The notes under the pieces were generated by a model, which saw only the letters and a list, made by a program, of their open reading frames with translations, ran no database searches and had not been told where the DNA came from. Below, in pieces: positions 47,761 to 59,607 of a stretch of 64,000 nucleotides of DNA. The number at the start of each line of letters is the position of its first letter. Position 1 is the first letter of the stretch. The stretch is taken from NCBI GenBank assembly GCA_951799425.1, contig OX637405.1, positions 20,681,089 to 20,745,088 of the forward strand. The letters run 5' to 3'. Source of the stretch: Ilex aquifolium. Taxonomy: Eukaryota > Streptophyta > Magnoliopsida > Aquifoliales > Aquifoliaceae. The translations under genes and the position numbers were made by a program.

Positions 47761-49491
47761 TGTGTGATCCGATCATGCATATTAGCATAAGTATGTGGGC
47801 TAAATTGTAATTATGTGAAACTATTAAAGGGTTAATTAAAGTAAATCCTTCTTAGCCATGATGTGTGTGAGCATACATCGAGTATGTGGACCGCGTTAGT
47901 GAAGTATTAGTGAGACCCATTTATAGAAATTTCATGTGTAAAAATAGTAGTGGGTCGATTTCGAAATCACTTAAGAACTTGGGGGGAGGCAAGTGTAATT
48001 ATTAAATTAGAATGAGTCATCCTTACATGTGTTGAAATATCAAGTGGGTGAGTCAATTAAACATGTAAGGTGGATGTGTGTGTGTATGTCGTGTGTGTGT
48101 GTGTGTGTGTGTGTTTGTTAAGGTGTGGAGTGTGTGTGTGTGTGTAATTTAAGGTGTAATAGTATGTGTGTTTAAAACATGATTCAGTGTGTGTGTGTGC
48201 TCTTTCTTTTCTAAAACCGTGAGTGAGGGAGAGCAAGAGAGAGAGAAGAAAATATATGTGTGTATGTCTCTTGAGCCGTGAGCAAGGAAGGAGAGAGAGA
48301 GAGAGAGAGAGAGAAAACCAAGTTTTTTGTGTGTATTTCTAGTTCAAACCGAGAGGGAGAAGAAGGAAGAAAATGGGAGGAGCTTGGGGGAAACCTCCAT
48401 GCCAAACTGAGAGTGAGAGAGGGCAAGAAGAAGATGGGGAAAGAAGAAGAAAGCAAGAAAAGTTGGAACAGGTAGGACAGTCGGTGTTGAGACAGATATG
48501 GTAACACCGAAGGGATCCACTAGTAGGTCTGAAGGCCTGTAAATCTGTACACTTGAGGTGGGTATATATCTTTATATGTTTTGAAAATTCTATTATATGA
48601 TGATAGTAAATAATATAAGTTAATAGCAATTCTCCAGGATTATGTGTTACATGCTTATATGGTTGAATGATGTTTTTTGCTGTGTATTGTATATTGTGGA
48701 ATTTGGTGCACTGTCTGAGACAGGAACGTCGATGCCTGATCACTGGGCGTGCATTGGTGTGCTAGCATTGTGGTGTTCCCGGGAGGTTCGGGAGACATGG
48801 ATCCATGTGGGATCGATTACCCAATGAGGGGTAGTATGGATGTGTTGTGGCTTCTGAATTCTTTGGAATTGGATTGATGTTGTTGTTTGATACGTGTATC
48901 TACGTAATATCTACTTACTTCTGTGTATTACTATAGTTTCTCACATCCCTATAGTTTCTCTTTTTCATTTACTATCGAGGAAGTTGCTGATCAGTCCACT
49001 GTCTAGTCAGTTGAGTATTATCTCGTGGAGTTGAATTCAGTCTAGAGTAGTCCAATGAAGTTGGTGTGATATTACTCAGGTTGTATGTCTGTTAATTATG
49101 TATTTAGTTTTAATGAGTGAGTGATACATGTTGAGTGTTTGTATAATTATTTGATGGCTTGTATATTATATTGAGTGAGAGATTATTATAGCAGGTTAAT
49201 AGTGTATAATTGTAACCAGACTCAACAAACATACTTTGTGATGTATGCTATATGGGTGTGGGATTTTGTATATGTATATGGCTTGGCTTGGAAAAAAAAT
49301 GGTACATGTGTTATATATGGTACAGGTTATGAGTTAGGTATTACCATCATGCTTAATGGTTAAGGTGATAGGCGGTGTTGTTGCACCTGTGAGATTATTT
49401 AGTGTTTTATTAATCCAGATTACATATGTAAACAGGTGTATCAAAAATCTAGTCGCGTCTCATCCTTGGGAGACCGGGATAGGGCGTGACA
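47761..49491 (+). repeat. 5' LTR of the chromovirus (1731 bp)
   Basis: TGTGTGATCCGATCATGC to GGGCGTGACA. It contains (GT)n runs (48072-48140 and nearby) and (GA)n at 48290-48313, longer than in the 3' LTR. Compared with the 3' LTR it lacks about 50 bp that would lie near 48930. Confidence 0.92.
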
Positions 49492-49498
49492 AATTAGT

Positions 49499-49510
49499 TG
49501 GTATCAGAGC
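49499..49510 (+). promoter_or_regulatory. Primer binding site, initiator tRNA-Met
   Basis: TGGTATCAGAGC, 7 bp after the LTR end. It is identical to the site of the minus-strand element at 2856-2845. Confidence 0.93.
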
Positions 49511-49671
49511 TAGAGTTTATAGTTTTGTAGTCGAGTTGAGTCTATTGTGATAGTAGACTTAGGGATTGGTCTGTTTAGGTGGGGTGTTAGAGGTCTGTGT
49601 GAGTGTGTGTAATATATATATTGTATGCCATCATTACTCATATGCGATACTAACATTTGTTACAACGATAC

Positions 49672-50880
49672 ATGGAGGGGGAAAAGTCCTCTGCTCGGGC
49701 TGGTGATAGGGGAAAAAGACCCCAGGTGGAGGGGGAACTAGGTGATCAGGGGGCTAAGCAACTGTGGGAGGCAACAGCTAAGTATTTTGAGCAACACACA
49801 ATGTGAGTGGAGACAGTGAAGCCCAGGGTTACATTGTATGAGTAGTTTAAAAAGCTAGATCCACCAATATTCATGGGAACCGTAGGTCCATTGGAAGTAG
49901 AGAATTGCTTACGGTGTATTGAGAAGATATTCAGGGTGATGGGAGTTGGCGAGGAAGAATAATTGTTGGCCACTTTTATGCTAGCAAAGGAGGCCCAGTA
50001 TTGGTGGGAGGCCACGGAGAGAGCATTATTGTCAGTGTGCACTGAAGGGGAGGCCAGTTCAGTTCCTAGAACTCCCACATGGCGACAGTTTACAGATGCT
50101 TTCGACAAGAAATATGTTCCTTTGATTTACCGGTACCAAAAACAGAATGAATTCTTACACTTACAGCAGAGAAATCAGTCAGTGCTGGGATACGAGGGTA
50201 AATTTAGTATTTTGTCCAGATTTATGCCTTCTGTTGTAGTAGATGAGGGGGAAAGATGCAGGAGATTCCGTATGGGACTACACTACAATATTCGATCCCG
50301 TGTTTCGATGCTGGAGTTAACAACATTTTCAGAATTATACAACAAAGCCCTGATTGTGGAAGCTGATTTGAAAGAGATAGAAAGTGCAAGTGAACAGGCA
50401 AAAAGGGGAATATATGAGCCAAGTGGACAGGGTTCCAAGGAAAGTTCTTTTAGCAGAACCTGGAGAGGTATGTTTTCGAAGGGTACAAGCAAGAAGAGAT
50501 CAGGAGTTCCATTCCAGAGTCGAGGACAGGGAGTGAGTGGATCATCTTAATTTGCACCGGGTCGAGAGATGGGACAGTCTCGGGGGAGTGTAGTTACTTG
50601 TTACCGTTGTGGGCACATTGTACGGAACTATCCTATGGGAGGACCAGGACCTACTGTATCACGTCGTTACTTTTTATGTGGCTAGGAGGGACATATGCAG
50701 AGGGATTGTCCACAGTATTCTACCCAGAGTTCATCGATGGGCAGTGCATCTACGGTGTCCCGAGGAGCAGTGAGTGGCAGAGGTCGAGGACGATGAGGCA
50801 GTATTGGAGATGGCATTGGAGGTAGCGGTGCTTGTGGCAGTGGACCGAGCGGACCTGAGGCTGGAGGTCGTGTCTTTGTA
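49672..50880 (+). pseudogene. Chromovirus gag
   Basis: Starts ATG 49672 (MEGEKSSARAGDRGKRP). The capsid region has FMGTVGPLEVENCLRCIEK, AQYWWEATER and WRQFTDAFDKKYVPLIYR. Two zinc-knuckle regions follow, both degraded: CYRCGHIVRNYP has lost its last cysteine, and the second reads YFLCG-stop-EGHMQRDC. In-frame stops are at 49804 (TGA), 49843 (TAG), 49960 (TAA), 50548 (TAA), 50683 (TAG) and 50794 (TGA). The longest open part is 49963-50550. Confidence 0.87.
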
Positions 50881-51336
50881 CTAACCCAGTGGGATGCTTA
50901 CGCAACCCTGAATGTGATCACAGGTATGATATCTATTTTTGGTCAGTAGGCACGAGTACTTATGGATTCAGGTGCCACACGTTCATTTATATCACTGTCA
51001 TTCTCCATGCATGTTAATAGACCACCTATCATGTTAGACTGTGGATTGACTATAGCTTCTCCCACGGGTGATTGTGTGACGGCTGGGGTAATATATAGGG
51101 GGTGCCTAGTTGAGATGGGTAATAGAGAATTACCTACAGATCTGTTACCTCTTGAATTCCAGGATTTTGATTTGATTTTGGAGATGGATTGGTTGGCTAC
51201 ATATCATGCCACTATTGACTGTTTCCGTAAAGAGGTGGTGTTTAGAATCCCACATGTTCCTTTGTTTCGGTTCTTTGGAGAGTGACGCCCTAAGTCGAAG
51301 AATTCGATATCTGCAATTAAAGACATAAAATTACTC
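50881..51336 (+). pseudogene. Chromovirus protease segment
   Basis: After a TAG at 50947 the frame reads ARVLMDSGATRSFISLSF, the retropepsin motif, then LPLEFQDFDLILEMDWLATY. It closes at TGA 51283-51285. The aspartate and DSGA are intact, and the frame is the same as gag and RT. Confidence 0.86.
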
Positions 51337-52760
51337 ATGAGAGGATGCTATGGGTACTTGGCTTATGTGAAAGATACTCACAGAGGTACTCCTGAATTGA
51401 ATAATATTCTTGTGGTTAATGAATTTGCTGATGTGTTTCCTGAAGAGTTACCAGGGTTACTAGTTGATCTAGAGGTGGAATTTACTATTGAACTTGTGCC
51501 AGGAACTGGTCCCATATTTATTACTCCGTACAGGATGGCTCCAGCTGAATTGAAGGAACTTAAAGTGCAGTTACAAGATTTGTTAGATTGGGGATTCATA
51601 CAGCCTAGTGTATCTCCTTGGGGTGCACCAGTATTATTTGTAAAGTGGAAGGATGACACTATGAGGTTATGCATTGATTACAGATAGCTGAATAGGGTGA
51701 CTATCCAAAACAAGTATCCATTGCCGCTTATAGATGATTTGTTGGACCAGCTACAGGGTGCCCGGTTGTTTTCAAATATTGATCTTCGGTCAAGTTATCA
51801 TCAGTTGAAAGTAAGGGATAGTGATATATTGAAGACTGCTTTTCATACCAAGTATGGACACTATGATTTTCTGGTGATGCCATTTGGTGTGACTAATATT
51901 CCTGCTGTATTTATGGATCTGATGAACCGGATGTTCCAGCCATATCTTGATTCATTTGTGATAGTGTTCATTGATGATATATTGATATACTCCCGTAGTG
52001 AAGAGAAGCATATGCAGCATTTAAGGGTGATACTGCAGACATTGAGGGATAGGCAATTATTTGCCAAATTCAGCAAATGTGAATTCTGGTTGGACAGGGT
52101 TATGTTTGTAGGGCATGTAGTTTATGGTGATGGTGTATGTGTTGATCCAGCTAAGATTGATATTGTAGTTAACTGGGAGAAATCGAGGACAGTGACAGAG
52201 ATTCAGAGTTTTCTGGGATTGGCAGGTTACTATTGGAGGTTTGTACATAATTTCTCCATTATAGCTATGCCCCTAACCCGATTAACTTGGAAGGGTGTGA
52301 AGTTTGAGTGGTTTGATAGATGTGAGCAGAGTTTATAGGAGTTGAAAACCAGATTGACGACTGCACCAGTATTGACCATTCCGTCAGGCAATGATGGGTT
52401 TGTGGTTTATAGTGATGCCTCACATCAGGGTTTGGGTTGTGTGTTGATGCAGCACGGTAGAGTGGTAGCTTATGTCTCTAGACAACTAAAACCACATGAG
52501 TGCAATTATTCTACCCATGATTTGGAGCTTGCAGCTATTGTATTTGCACTGAGGTTATGGAGACATTTTCTATATGGGGTTACATGTGAGATTTATACAG
52601 ATCACCAGAGTTTGAAATATCTATTTACGCAGAAAGAGTTGAACCTGAGGCAGCGACGCTGGATTGAGCTTATTAAGAATTATGACTGCACTATTCATTA
52701 CAGCCAGGAAAAGTAAATGTTGTGGCAGATACTTTGAGCCGAAAATCATCAGGTAGATTG
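51337..52760 (+). pseudogene. Chromovirus reverse transcriptase and RNase H
   Basis: RT blocks in order: [29 protein letters not shown], a TAG at 51685-51687 (conserved glutamine), [38 protein letters not shown], the catalytic [10 protein letters not shown] near 51970, and [12 protein letters not shown] second TAG (52336-52338) also replaces a glutamine. RNase H shows [36 protein letters not shown] and [13 protein letters not shown] one-base loss at about 52706-52712 shifts the frame just before the conserved [11 protein letters not shown], which reads on in the next frame. Confidence 0.9.
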
Positions 52761-54351
52761 GCCAGTTTGTGAGTGATTCGGAAAGGTTTATTTGTGGATT
52801 TGAAATCTTTGAGAGTGCAGCTGGGTATAGGAGATACTACAGCTTTACTTGCTACACTGACTTTGAGACCAGTGTTGGTGGACAAGATCAAAGAGGCACA
52901 ACAATTTGATCTCCAAATTGAAAAATTGAAGGAAAAAGTGAAGACTGGGGTGATGACTGATTTTATTGTTGACAGTGCTGATATTTTGTTATTTGGTTCT
53001 CGGTTATGTGTACCTAACGATGCAGGGTTAAGAGAGAGAGATTCTGGAGGAAGCACATAGTTTAGCATATGCTATGCATCCAGGTAGTACAAAATTGTAT
53101 CGTGACCTGAGAGAGCATTATTGGTGGCCTGGAATAAAACGGGAGATAGATGAGTTTATGGCTCGATGTTTGGTAAGTCAGCAGGTGAAGGCTGAGCATC
53201 AAAGACCAGCAGAGTTATTACAGTCTCTACCAATTCCAGAATGAAAGTGGGAGCATATCACTATGGATTTTGTGAGTGGTTTGCCCCGTACGCAGAGAGG
53301 GCATAAGGCCATTTGGGTGATAGTTGATAGATTGACGAAGTCTGCTCATTTTCTGGCTATTAAGATGTCATATTCTCTTGACAGGCTAACTAGATTGTAC
53401 ATTGATGAGATTGTTAGACTGCATGGTGTACTTGTATATATTATCTCTGACAGAGATCCATGTTTTACTTCGAGATTTTGGCCTACCTTACAGACTGTGG
53501 TAGACACTATTTTGAAGTTTAGTACAACATTCCACCCACAAACAAATGGATAGACAGAGCGTATTATTCAGACATTGGAGGACATGCTGAAAGCTTGTGT
53601 CCTGGACCTTATAGGTGACTGGGATGATTATTTGCCTTTGATTGAATTTGCTTATAATAACATCTACCAGAGTTCAATTGAGATGGCACCATATGAAGCT
53701 TTGTATGGGATGAAGTGTAGGACCCCAGTGTGCTGGACTGAAGTGGGTAAGAGGAATTTATTGGGTCTAGAGATTGTGCAGATGACTGTTGATCAGATTA
53801 AAGTCATACAGGAAAGATTACGGAGTGCACAGAGTAGGCAGAAAAGTTATGCAGATAATTGCCGACGTGACTTGGAATTTGAGGTGGGTGATCGAGTATT
53901 CCTACGGGTATCACCTTGGAAAAGGATCATTCGATTTGGTAGAAAAGGAAAGTTGGCTCCCAAGTATATAGTTTCGTACAACATTATGGAGCGAATTAAA
54001 GCTGTTGCATACCGGTTGGAGTTACCAGTGGAGTTATCCAAGTTGCATGATGTATTCCATTTTTCTATGCTACGAAAATACTTGTCTGACCCATCACATG
54101 TGTTGACTTCAGAACCGATGGAGTTAGCTGAGGATTTGACTTATGTAGAGCAGCCGGTTCAGATTTTGGGTAGGAAGGAGAAAGTATTACGCACAAAGAC
54201 AATACCGTTGGTAAAGGTTTTGTGGCGTAGTCACTCTGTAGAGGAAGCAACCTGGGAGACTGAGGAGAGTATGCGGACTATTTATCTCATTTGTTTAGTG
54301 CAGGTAAGTAATTTCAGAGACGAAATTTTTATTAGTGGGGGAGAGTTGTGA
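52761..54351 (+). pseudogene. Chromovirus integrase with chromodomain-like tail
   Basis: The first part (52773-53033) is in the shifted frame; a one-base gain near 53033 restores the original frame before ILEEAHSLAYAMHPG. In the zinc-binding region CLVSQQ replaces the usual second cysteine by serine. The catalytic core has [25 protein letters not shown] and HPQTNG-stop-TERIIQTLE; stops are TGA 53242 (usual tryptophan) and TAG 53551 (usual glutamine). The C-terminal part 53575-54351 is open: GMKCRTPVCWTEVG, KLAPKYIVSY, LHDVFHFSMLRKYL, then the chromodomain-like tail. The stop TGA lies two bases into the 3' LTR. Confidence 0.89.
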
Positions 54352-56063
54352 GACCCGATCATGCATTGCAGGCATATTAGCATAATTATGTGGGCTAAAT
54401 TGTAATTATGTGAAACTATTAAAGGGTTAATTAAAGTAAATCCTTCTTAGCCATGATGTGTGTGAGCATACATCGAGTATGTGGACCGCGTTAGTGAAGT
54501 ATTAGTGAGACTCATTTATAGAAATTTCATGTGTGAAAATAGTAGTGGGTCGATTTCGAAATCACTTAAGAACTTGGGGGAGGCAAATATAATTATTAAA
54601 TTAGAATGAGTCATCCTTACATGTGTTGAAATATCAAGTGGGTGAGTCAATTAAACATGCAAGATGGATGTGTGTGTGTATGCCGAGTGTGTGTGTGTTT
54701 GTTAAGGTGTGGAGTGTGTGTGTGTGTGTAATTTATGGTGTAGTAGTGTGTGTTTAAAACATGATTCAGTGTGTGTGTGTGTGTTCTTTCTTTTCTGAAA
54801 CCATGAGTGAGGGAGAGAGAAGAAAATATATGTGTGTGTGTCTCTTGAGCCGTGAGTAAGGAAGGAGAGAGGGAGAGAGAAAACCAAGTTTTTTGTGGGT
54901 ATTTCTAGTTCAAACTGAGAGGAAGAAAATGGGAGGAGGTTGGGGGAAACCTCCATGCCAAACCGAGAGTGAGAGAGGGCAAGAAGAAGGTGGGGAAAGA
55001 AGAAGAAAGCAAGAGAAGGTGGAACATGTAGGACAGTCTGTGTAACACCGAAGGGATCCACCGGTAGGTCCGAAGGCCCGTAAATCTGTACACTTGAGGT
55101 GGGTATATATCTTTATATGTTTTGAAAATTCTATCACAAGATGATAGTAAATGATATAATTTAATAGCAATTCTCTAGGATTATGTGCTTATATGATTGA
55201 ATGATGATTTGTGTTGTGTATTGTGGAATGTGGAATGTGGCGCATTGTCTAACACTGGAACGTCGATGCCTGATACTAGGCGTGCAGTGGTGTGCTAACA
55301 CTGTGGTGTTCCCGGGAGGTTCGGGAGACATGGATCCATGTGGGATCGATTACTCGATGAGGGGTAGTATGGATGTGTTGTGGCTTCTGAATTCTTTGGA
55401 ATTGGATTGATGTTGTTGTTTGCTACGTGTATCTATGTAGTATCTACTTATTTATGTGTATTACTATCATTTCCATTTCATATACAACATGTATACTCAC
55501 TGAGCGCGTGGTTTAGCTCACATCCCTATAGTTTCTCTTTTTTATGTACTATCGAAGGAGTTGCAGATCAGTCCACTGTCCAGTCGGTTGAGTATTATCT
55601 CGTGGAGTTGAATTCATTCCAGAGTAGTCCAACGAAGTTGGTGTGATATTACTCAGGTTGTATGTCTGTTAATTATGTATTTAGTTTTAATGAGTTAGTG
55701 ATACAGGTTGAGTGTTTGTATAATTATTTGCTGAGTTGTATATTATATTGAGTGAGAGATTATTATAGCAGGTTAATAGTGTATAATTGTAACCAGACTC
55801 AACAAGCATACTTTGTGATGTATGCTATATGGGTGTGGGATTTTGTATATGTATATGGTTTGGAAAAAAAATGGTACATGTGTTATATATGGTACAGGTT
55901 ATGAGTCATGTATTACCATCATGCTTAATGGCTAAGGTGATAGGCGGTGTTGTTGCACCAGTGGGATTATTTAGTGTTTTATTAATCCAGATTACATAGG
56001 TAAATAGGTGTATAAAAAACCTAGTCGCGTCTCATCCTTGGGAAACCGGGATGAGGCGTGACA
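54347..56063 (+). repeat. 3' LTR of the chromovirus (1717 bp)
   Basis: TGTGAGACCCGATCATGC to GAGGCGTGACA, preceded by the purine tract GTGGGGGAGAG. It keeps a ~50-bp segment (55469-55519, containing ACTCACTGAGCGCGTGG) that is missing from the 5' LTR. Flanked on the right by GATTT. Confidence 0.92.
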
Positions 56064-56068
56064 GATTT

Positions 56069-56293
56069 AGTATACATAAAAAGAGAAAAACATGGAACGA
56101 GACCTTTCAAAGAAATGTGAAGTGGAATATGAGAGGAATCTTCGAGGAGGTATCTTTAGAGGTGGCAATCTCAAGAATTGTAACTGATAGAGAGAAGCAA
56201 TGACGAATGTTGAAGGCGAGTCATCTATCTATTTTCTGTGAGTTTGCTAACGTCATTGCCATATCAAAGAGAGGGAGAGAGCCATGAGAGTTA
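56069..56293. other. Short unassigned spacer
   Basis: Continuation of the chromovirus target locus. No ORF, repeat or RNA gene recognised. Confidence 0.5.
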
Positions 56294-56761
56294 GGGGTTA
56301 TTTGGTAAAGGGGTATGGGGAGGGGGTTTGGCAAGATAGGTTTAGGAAAAATAGTCCAAAAAACCCCCAAATCTCATATTTGTATGAAAAATTCATTCCC
56401 GAGTTTCCAAATCCGGCTCGTAGCTGGCCCCAAGATTAAACCCATGATCATGAGTTTCGTCAAACCTAGGGAGGAGGTGAGTTTGGAAAGATGGGTAAGG
56501 GTTTAAGGATCCAAAAGACAATTGTACCCCTTAACATGGTTATGAATTGGATTGATCAAGAGTAAAATAGTCATTTATAAGACAAATAGTTGTTAATAAT
56601 TATGATATATATGTGGGTCCTACATTTGTATGTGTTGCATACCAAACATAGGTATGGACTGGATTGAATGTTGAATCTCATCTTTGTAAAGAGGAGTTTG
56701 GGTTGGAAGAGTTTGAAAAAGTCAATCCAAATCCTTCCCCAAAATTCATCCAAACAAGTCC
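56294..56761. mobile_element. Tourist-like MITE (468 bp)
   Basis: Termini GGGGTTATTTGG and, as reverse complement of the right end, GGACTTGTTTGG (9 of 12 match), flanked by TTA (56291-56293, 56762-56764). The TGTTTGG-type terminal repeat and 3-bp TTA duplication fit PIF/Harbinger-derived MITEs. It has no coding capacity. Confidence 0.6.
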
Positions 56762-56764
56762 TTA

Positions 56765-56958
56765 AAGAATGTAGTTTGGCACAGAAGGATTGGGTTAACG
56801 GTTTTGTCAAAGTAATTTGCTTCTCAGACGGCACTTGGAATTACTAATTATGGTGCTAATAAATAAAAGAAAAAGTACACCTAGACGCCTGAGGTTTGTA
56901 TGTGTGTAACACATAGACTTCTATTATTAATATTCATTATATATCTATTAGTAAATTA
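56765..56958. other. AT-rich spacer ahead of the solo LTR
   Basis: Contains GTACACCTAGACGCCTGAGG, a phrase loosely repeated inverted near 58950 (TGTAATTTACT side). An older inverted-repeat element may therefore surround the solo LTR. No gene seen. Confidence 0.35.
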
Positions 56959-58157
56959 TGTTGGACCAAAACAGTTTTTTAAGTGTAAAAACTGAATTTT
57001 TGGTCGACTTTGAGCCTAAATTAAAATTGGACCCGTTCGTTGTTTCAAGTAAACTTTCGTGGGTTCGTATTCTACTCCGTGAGGAGAATAATGTAGTATA
57101 CTCACTTGCTCAAATCGAGTAAGAAATGAATGAAAAAATAGGCTCCAAAATGACTTCTTGAAATGTGAAAATAGAGGTTGTGCAATGTGGGATTTGACAT
57201 CAATCTCACATTGGTTGAAGAAGAAGTTATAGATGGGCATATATAGGTCAAGTTTTCTCTATTGGATTGGGCCCCAAGGGGTAACACAATTTTATGAGCG
57301 GAGCGAGCACCTACATGCCTTCGGTTCTACCACACACACGCGAGCGCCGTCCGCCCGCCACACCACGCCACGCCCTGACCCGGACGGGCTCGAGTACGGG
57401 TACGGGGTACGGGGGTACGGGTGTGGTTTAGACCAAGCCCTATCTTTTTGGAGAAAATTCATTTAATTAATTGGGCGTGAATTTCTTAATCCAAAATTTA
57501 ATTTTCGGTATCCGTTGGATCGCACTGGTTCGGATTTTAGTCATTCCTACAGTCCGAACTTTGAGTTGTGTGTGTTCATAGAGAGCAGTTAAGTGGTGTC
57601 TTCTGGCTACATGTGTCTGCTGGATCGTTCGTATGGTGACTGTCTAGATCAGTCACCATTTCTCTATAAGTAACTCAGTCACATAATCATTTTGCATCCA
57701 ATAAATCCAATACATTCGTAGTCATTTAAGGTAATCTCATACATCATTAAGGTAGTCTGCATTTTAGAAAGTACACAACACAATTTCTGATTCGCTGAAC
57801 GGGTAGATTAGAGTGCTACTTCTACTCGTGTGAAGATCATTGTATCCTGGGAGACAGACGCTTTATATTTCATAAGCACCGTGTGTGGGGGCGAAATATG
57901 TCTTAAGGATATAGTGTCAAACACTAGCCTTGATCTACGTAAAGTTCAATAACAGTTCATGTTCTGCAACCGGGTTAGTATTTATATTGGTTTGACAAAC
58001 TGTTACGTGTAACTGTTTCGTTAGTTCTTCTATAACTGTTTCAATTTTCTGTATAACTGTTTTGCACTTGATTGTTACTGTTTTGTTATACATTACATGT
58101 TTCAAATCAGAAATTTCAATAAGTGATTTTACTTTATTTGGAATACCACAAACAACA
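56959..58157 (+). repeat. Solo LTR, copia-type termini (1199 bp)
   Basis: Begins TGTTGGACC and ends AAACAACA, so the last five bases mirror TGTTG. A perfect duplication AATTA flanks it (56954-56958 and 58158-58162). Inside, an imperfect hairpin CAATGTGGGATT...AATCTCACATTG (57183-57211) is followed by a TATATAGG box at 57241. A GTACGG-rich stretch lies at 57394-57424. No primer site or coding region is present, hence a solo LTR. Orientation is inferred from the TATA box. Confidence 0.85.
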
Positions 58158-59028
58158 AATTATATTCAGACCTCTAAAATTTGAAGCGTATAATACTTAG
58201 ATCCTTCAAGTTTAAAATACTATATTTAGATCAAAAATATTTTAATTAAATATAGAATATCAAATATTTTAAATTTTACAACTAAAATTCATGATCTATT
58301 ATGTCCTTTATTGAAATAAAATCAAAATTCAAAATTCAATTTTTTCTTAAAAAAATTATAATTAGTACTGTTGATGCTAAATTTTGAATTACCTCCATGT
58401 CAGTTTATTGGACATCAATCACCTGAAAAAAAAAAAAAAATTTTGAGACTAGATGGGATCTCTGGGGGTTGACTCTTTGATCCCTAAGTTAGTAAGTGAT
58501 TCAAAAGTATGAACTGCATTTAGAAGCTAGGAGTGGCATACCTGGACCATCTTGGATTAAATGAATTTTTCACATTGGGTCAATTTTTTTATCATCAAGT
58601 ACAAACATATGAAATAAGTCTAATTAACACATTTGCTTGTTCCATTATATCAACCATTGACATAAAAACCAAACAAAATTCCATTTTTTTGAGGAAAAAA
58701 TAGTAATTAGTATAAATATATCAAATAACTCAATTTAACACTCATTTACTTAAATTATATTTTCTATTAGAATAAAATTTAAAAACCAAATAAGGGATCA
58801 AACTGTAATAAATATAATATCTTCTATCTTTAGTTGAAATAATTTGGTCGTTTAATATATTTCGTTAATTTTGTAACTAATGAGGGGTCTAAGTGTAATA
58901 TTTCAAAATTGAGAGGTCAAAGTGTTACAAATTTTAGGGTCTGAGTGTAATTTACTAATAATATCCTAAGTCTCTAAGCTAAGTGTTGTGCATATAGATT
59001 TTAAGGATTTTATATGTAATATTTTAAA
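58158..59028. other. AT-rich non-coding stretch
   Basis: About 870 bp of low-GC sequence with phrases such as GGTCTAAGTGTAATATTTC and GGGTCTGAGTGTAATTTAC, typical of decayed inverted-repeat transposons. No credible ORF or RNA gene. Confidence 0.45.
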
Positions 59029-59603
59029 CTAGTTATTGCCTGTGTCTAAAGGGCACAGAGTAAAAAAAAATGGTAAACAATAAACATATTTGTATTCATA
59101 TTCAAAACCAAATCATAAATATAGATGAGAGATAAATGAATTTAAGTATCGGTTGTAGTGGGGGTGAGAGGTGGTGGTGGTAGGAGACGATGATGGTTGT
59201 GGTGGGTGGCAATGACCGCGGTGGCGGTGGTGATGGCGGCGGCGGTGGTGGTGGCGGCAGTGGTGGTGATGGTGGCGGCGGCGGCGGCGGCGGTGGCAAT
59301 GATGGTAGTGGCGGTGGCAGTGGTAGAGGTAGTGGTGGTGGGGTGTGGTAGAGGTAGTGGTGGGGCGGTTTCAAACATTAATTTTTTTTTTAAGTAGTTA
59401 TGAAAAATAATTTCTAGAAGTACTTTCAAAAAATAACTCTAAACACACCCTTATGGCCCTATTTTTCCTATTAAATTTAGGGTATTAATATTAACCGTTA
59501 GATTAAGTTTAAAGTAAAATTTAAAGCGATCTCAACCACGAAAAATAAAAGTCATTTTGTTTATCTTTTAAGATTTGAATTGTAAGCTACTTTATTATAT
59601 AGA
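59029..59603 (-). mobile_element. Helitron-like element, copy 1 (575 bp)
   Basis: Read on the minus strand it starts TCTATATAATAAAGTAGC after an A and ends with an imperfect hairpin (CTGTGCCC...GACACAGG), then CAATAACTAG followed by T. The 5' TC, subterminal hairpin, 3' CTAG and insertion between A and T are the Helitron signature. It encodes no Rep/helicase and is thus non-autonomous. The body holds a GGT/GGC-rich repeat (about 59175-59365). Confidence 0.7.
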
Positions 59604-59607
59604 TATA

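Larger units (their letters stand above)
47761..56063 (+). mobile_element. Complete but inactive Ty3/gypsy chromovirus
   Basis: 5' LTR 47761-49491, primer site 49499-49510, a single gag-pol frame 49672-54351, purine tract about 54334-54345, 3' LTR 54347-56063, and a 5-bp target duplication GATTT on both sides. Gag, protease, RT, RNase H and integrase occur in chromovirus order, with a chromodomain-like tail (VLWRSHSVEEATWETEE) at the C-terminus. About a dozen in-frame stops and two single-base indels make it non-autonomous. It belongs to the same broad lineage as the element at 1-5283 but has unrelated LTRs and opposite orientation. Confidence 0.93.

Noticed and set aside
48211..48743. Minus-strand frames rich in Ser/Leu/Pro in the chromovirus LTRs (also 54702-55170)
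   Set aside because: They arise from (GA)n and (GT)n tracts in the LTRs and are not shared intact between the two LTR copies.
56869..58960. A single inverted-repeat transposon enclosing the copia-type solo LTR
   Set aside because: The outer phrases are only loosely similar and no terminal duplication was found; noted only as a possibility.
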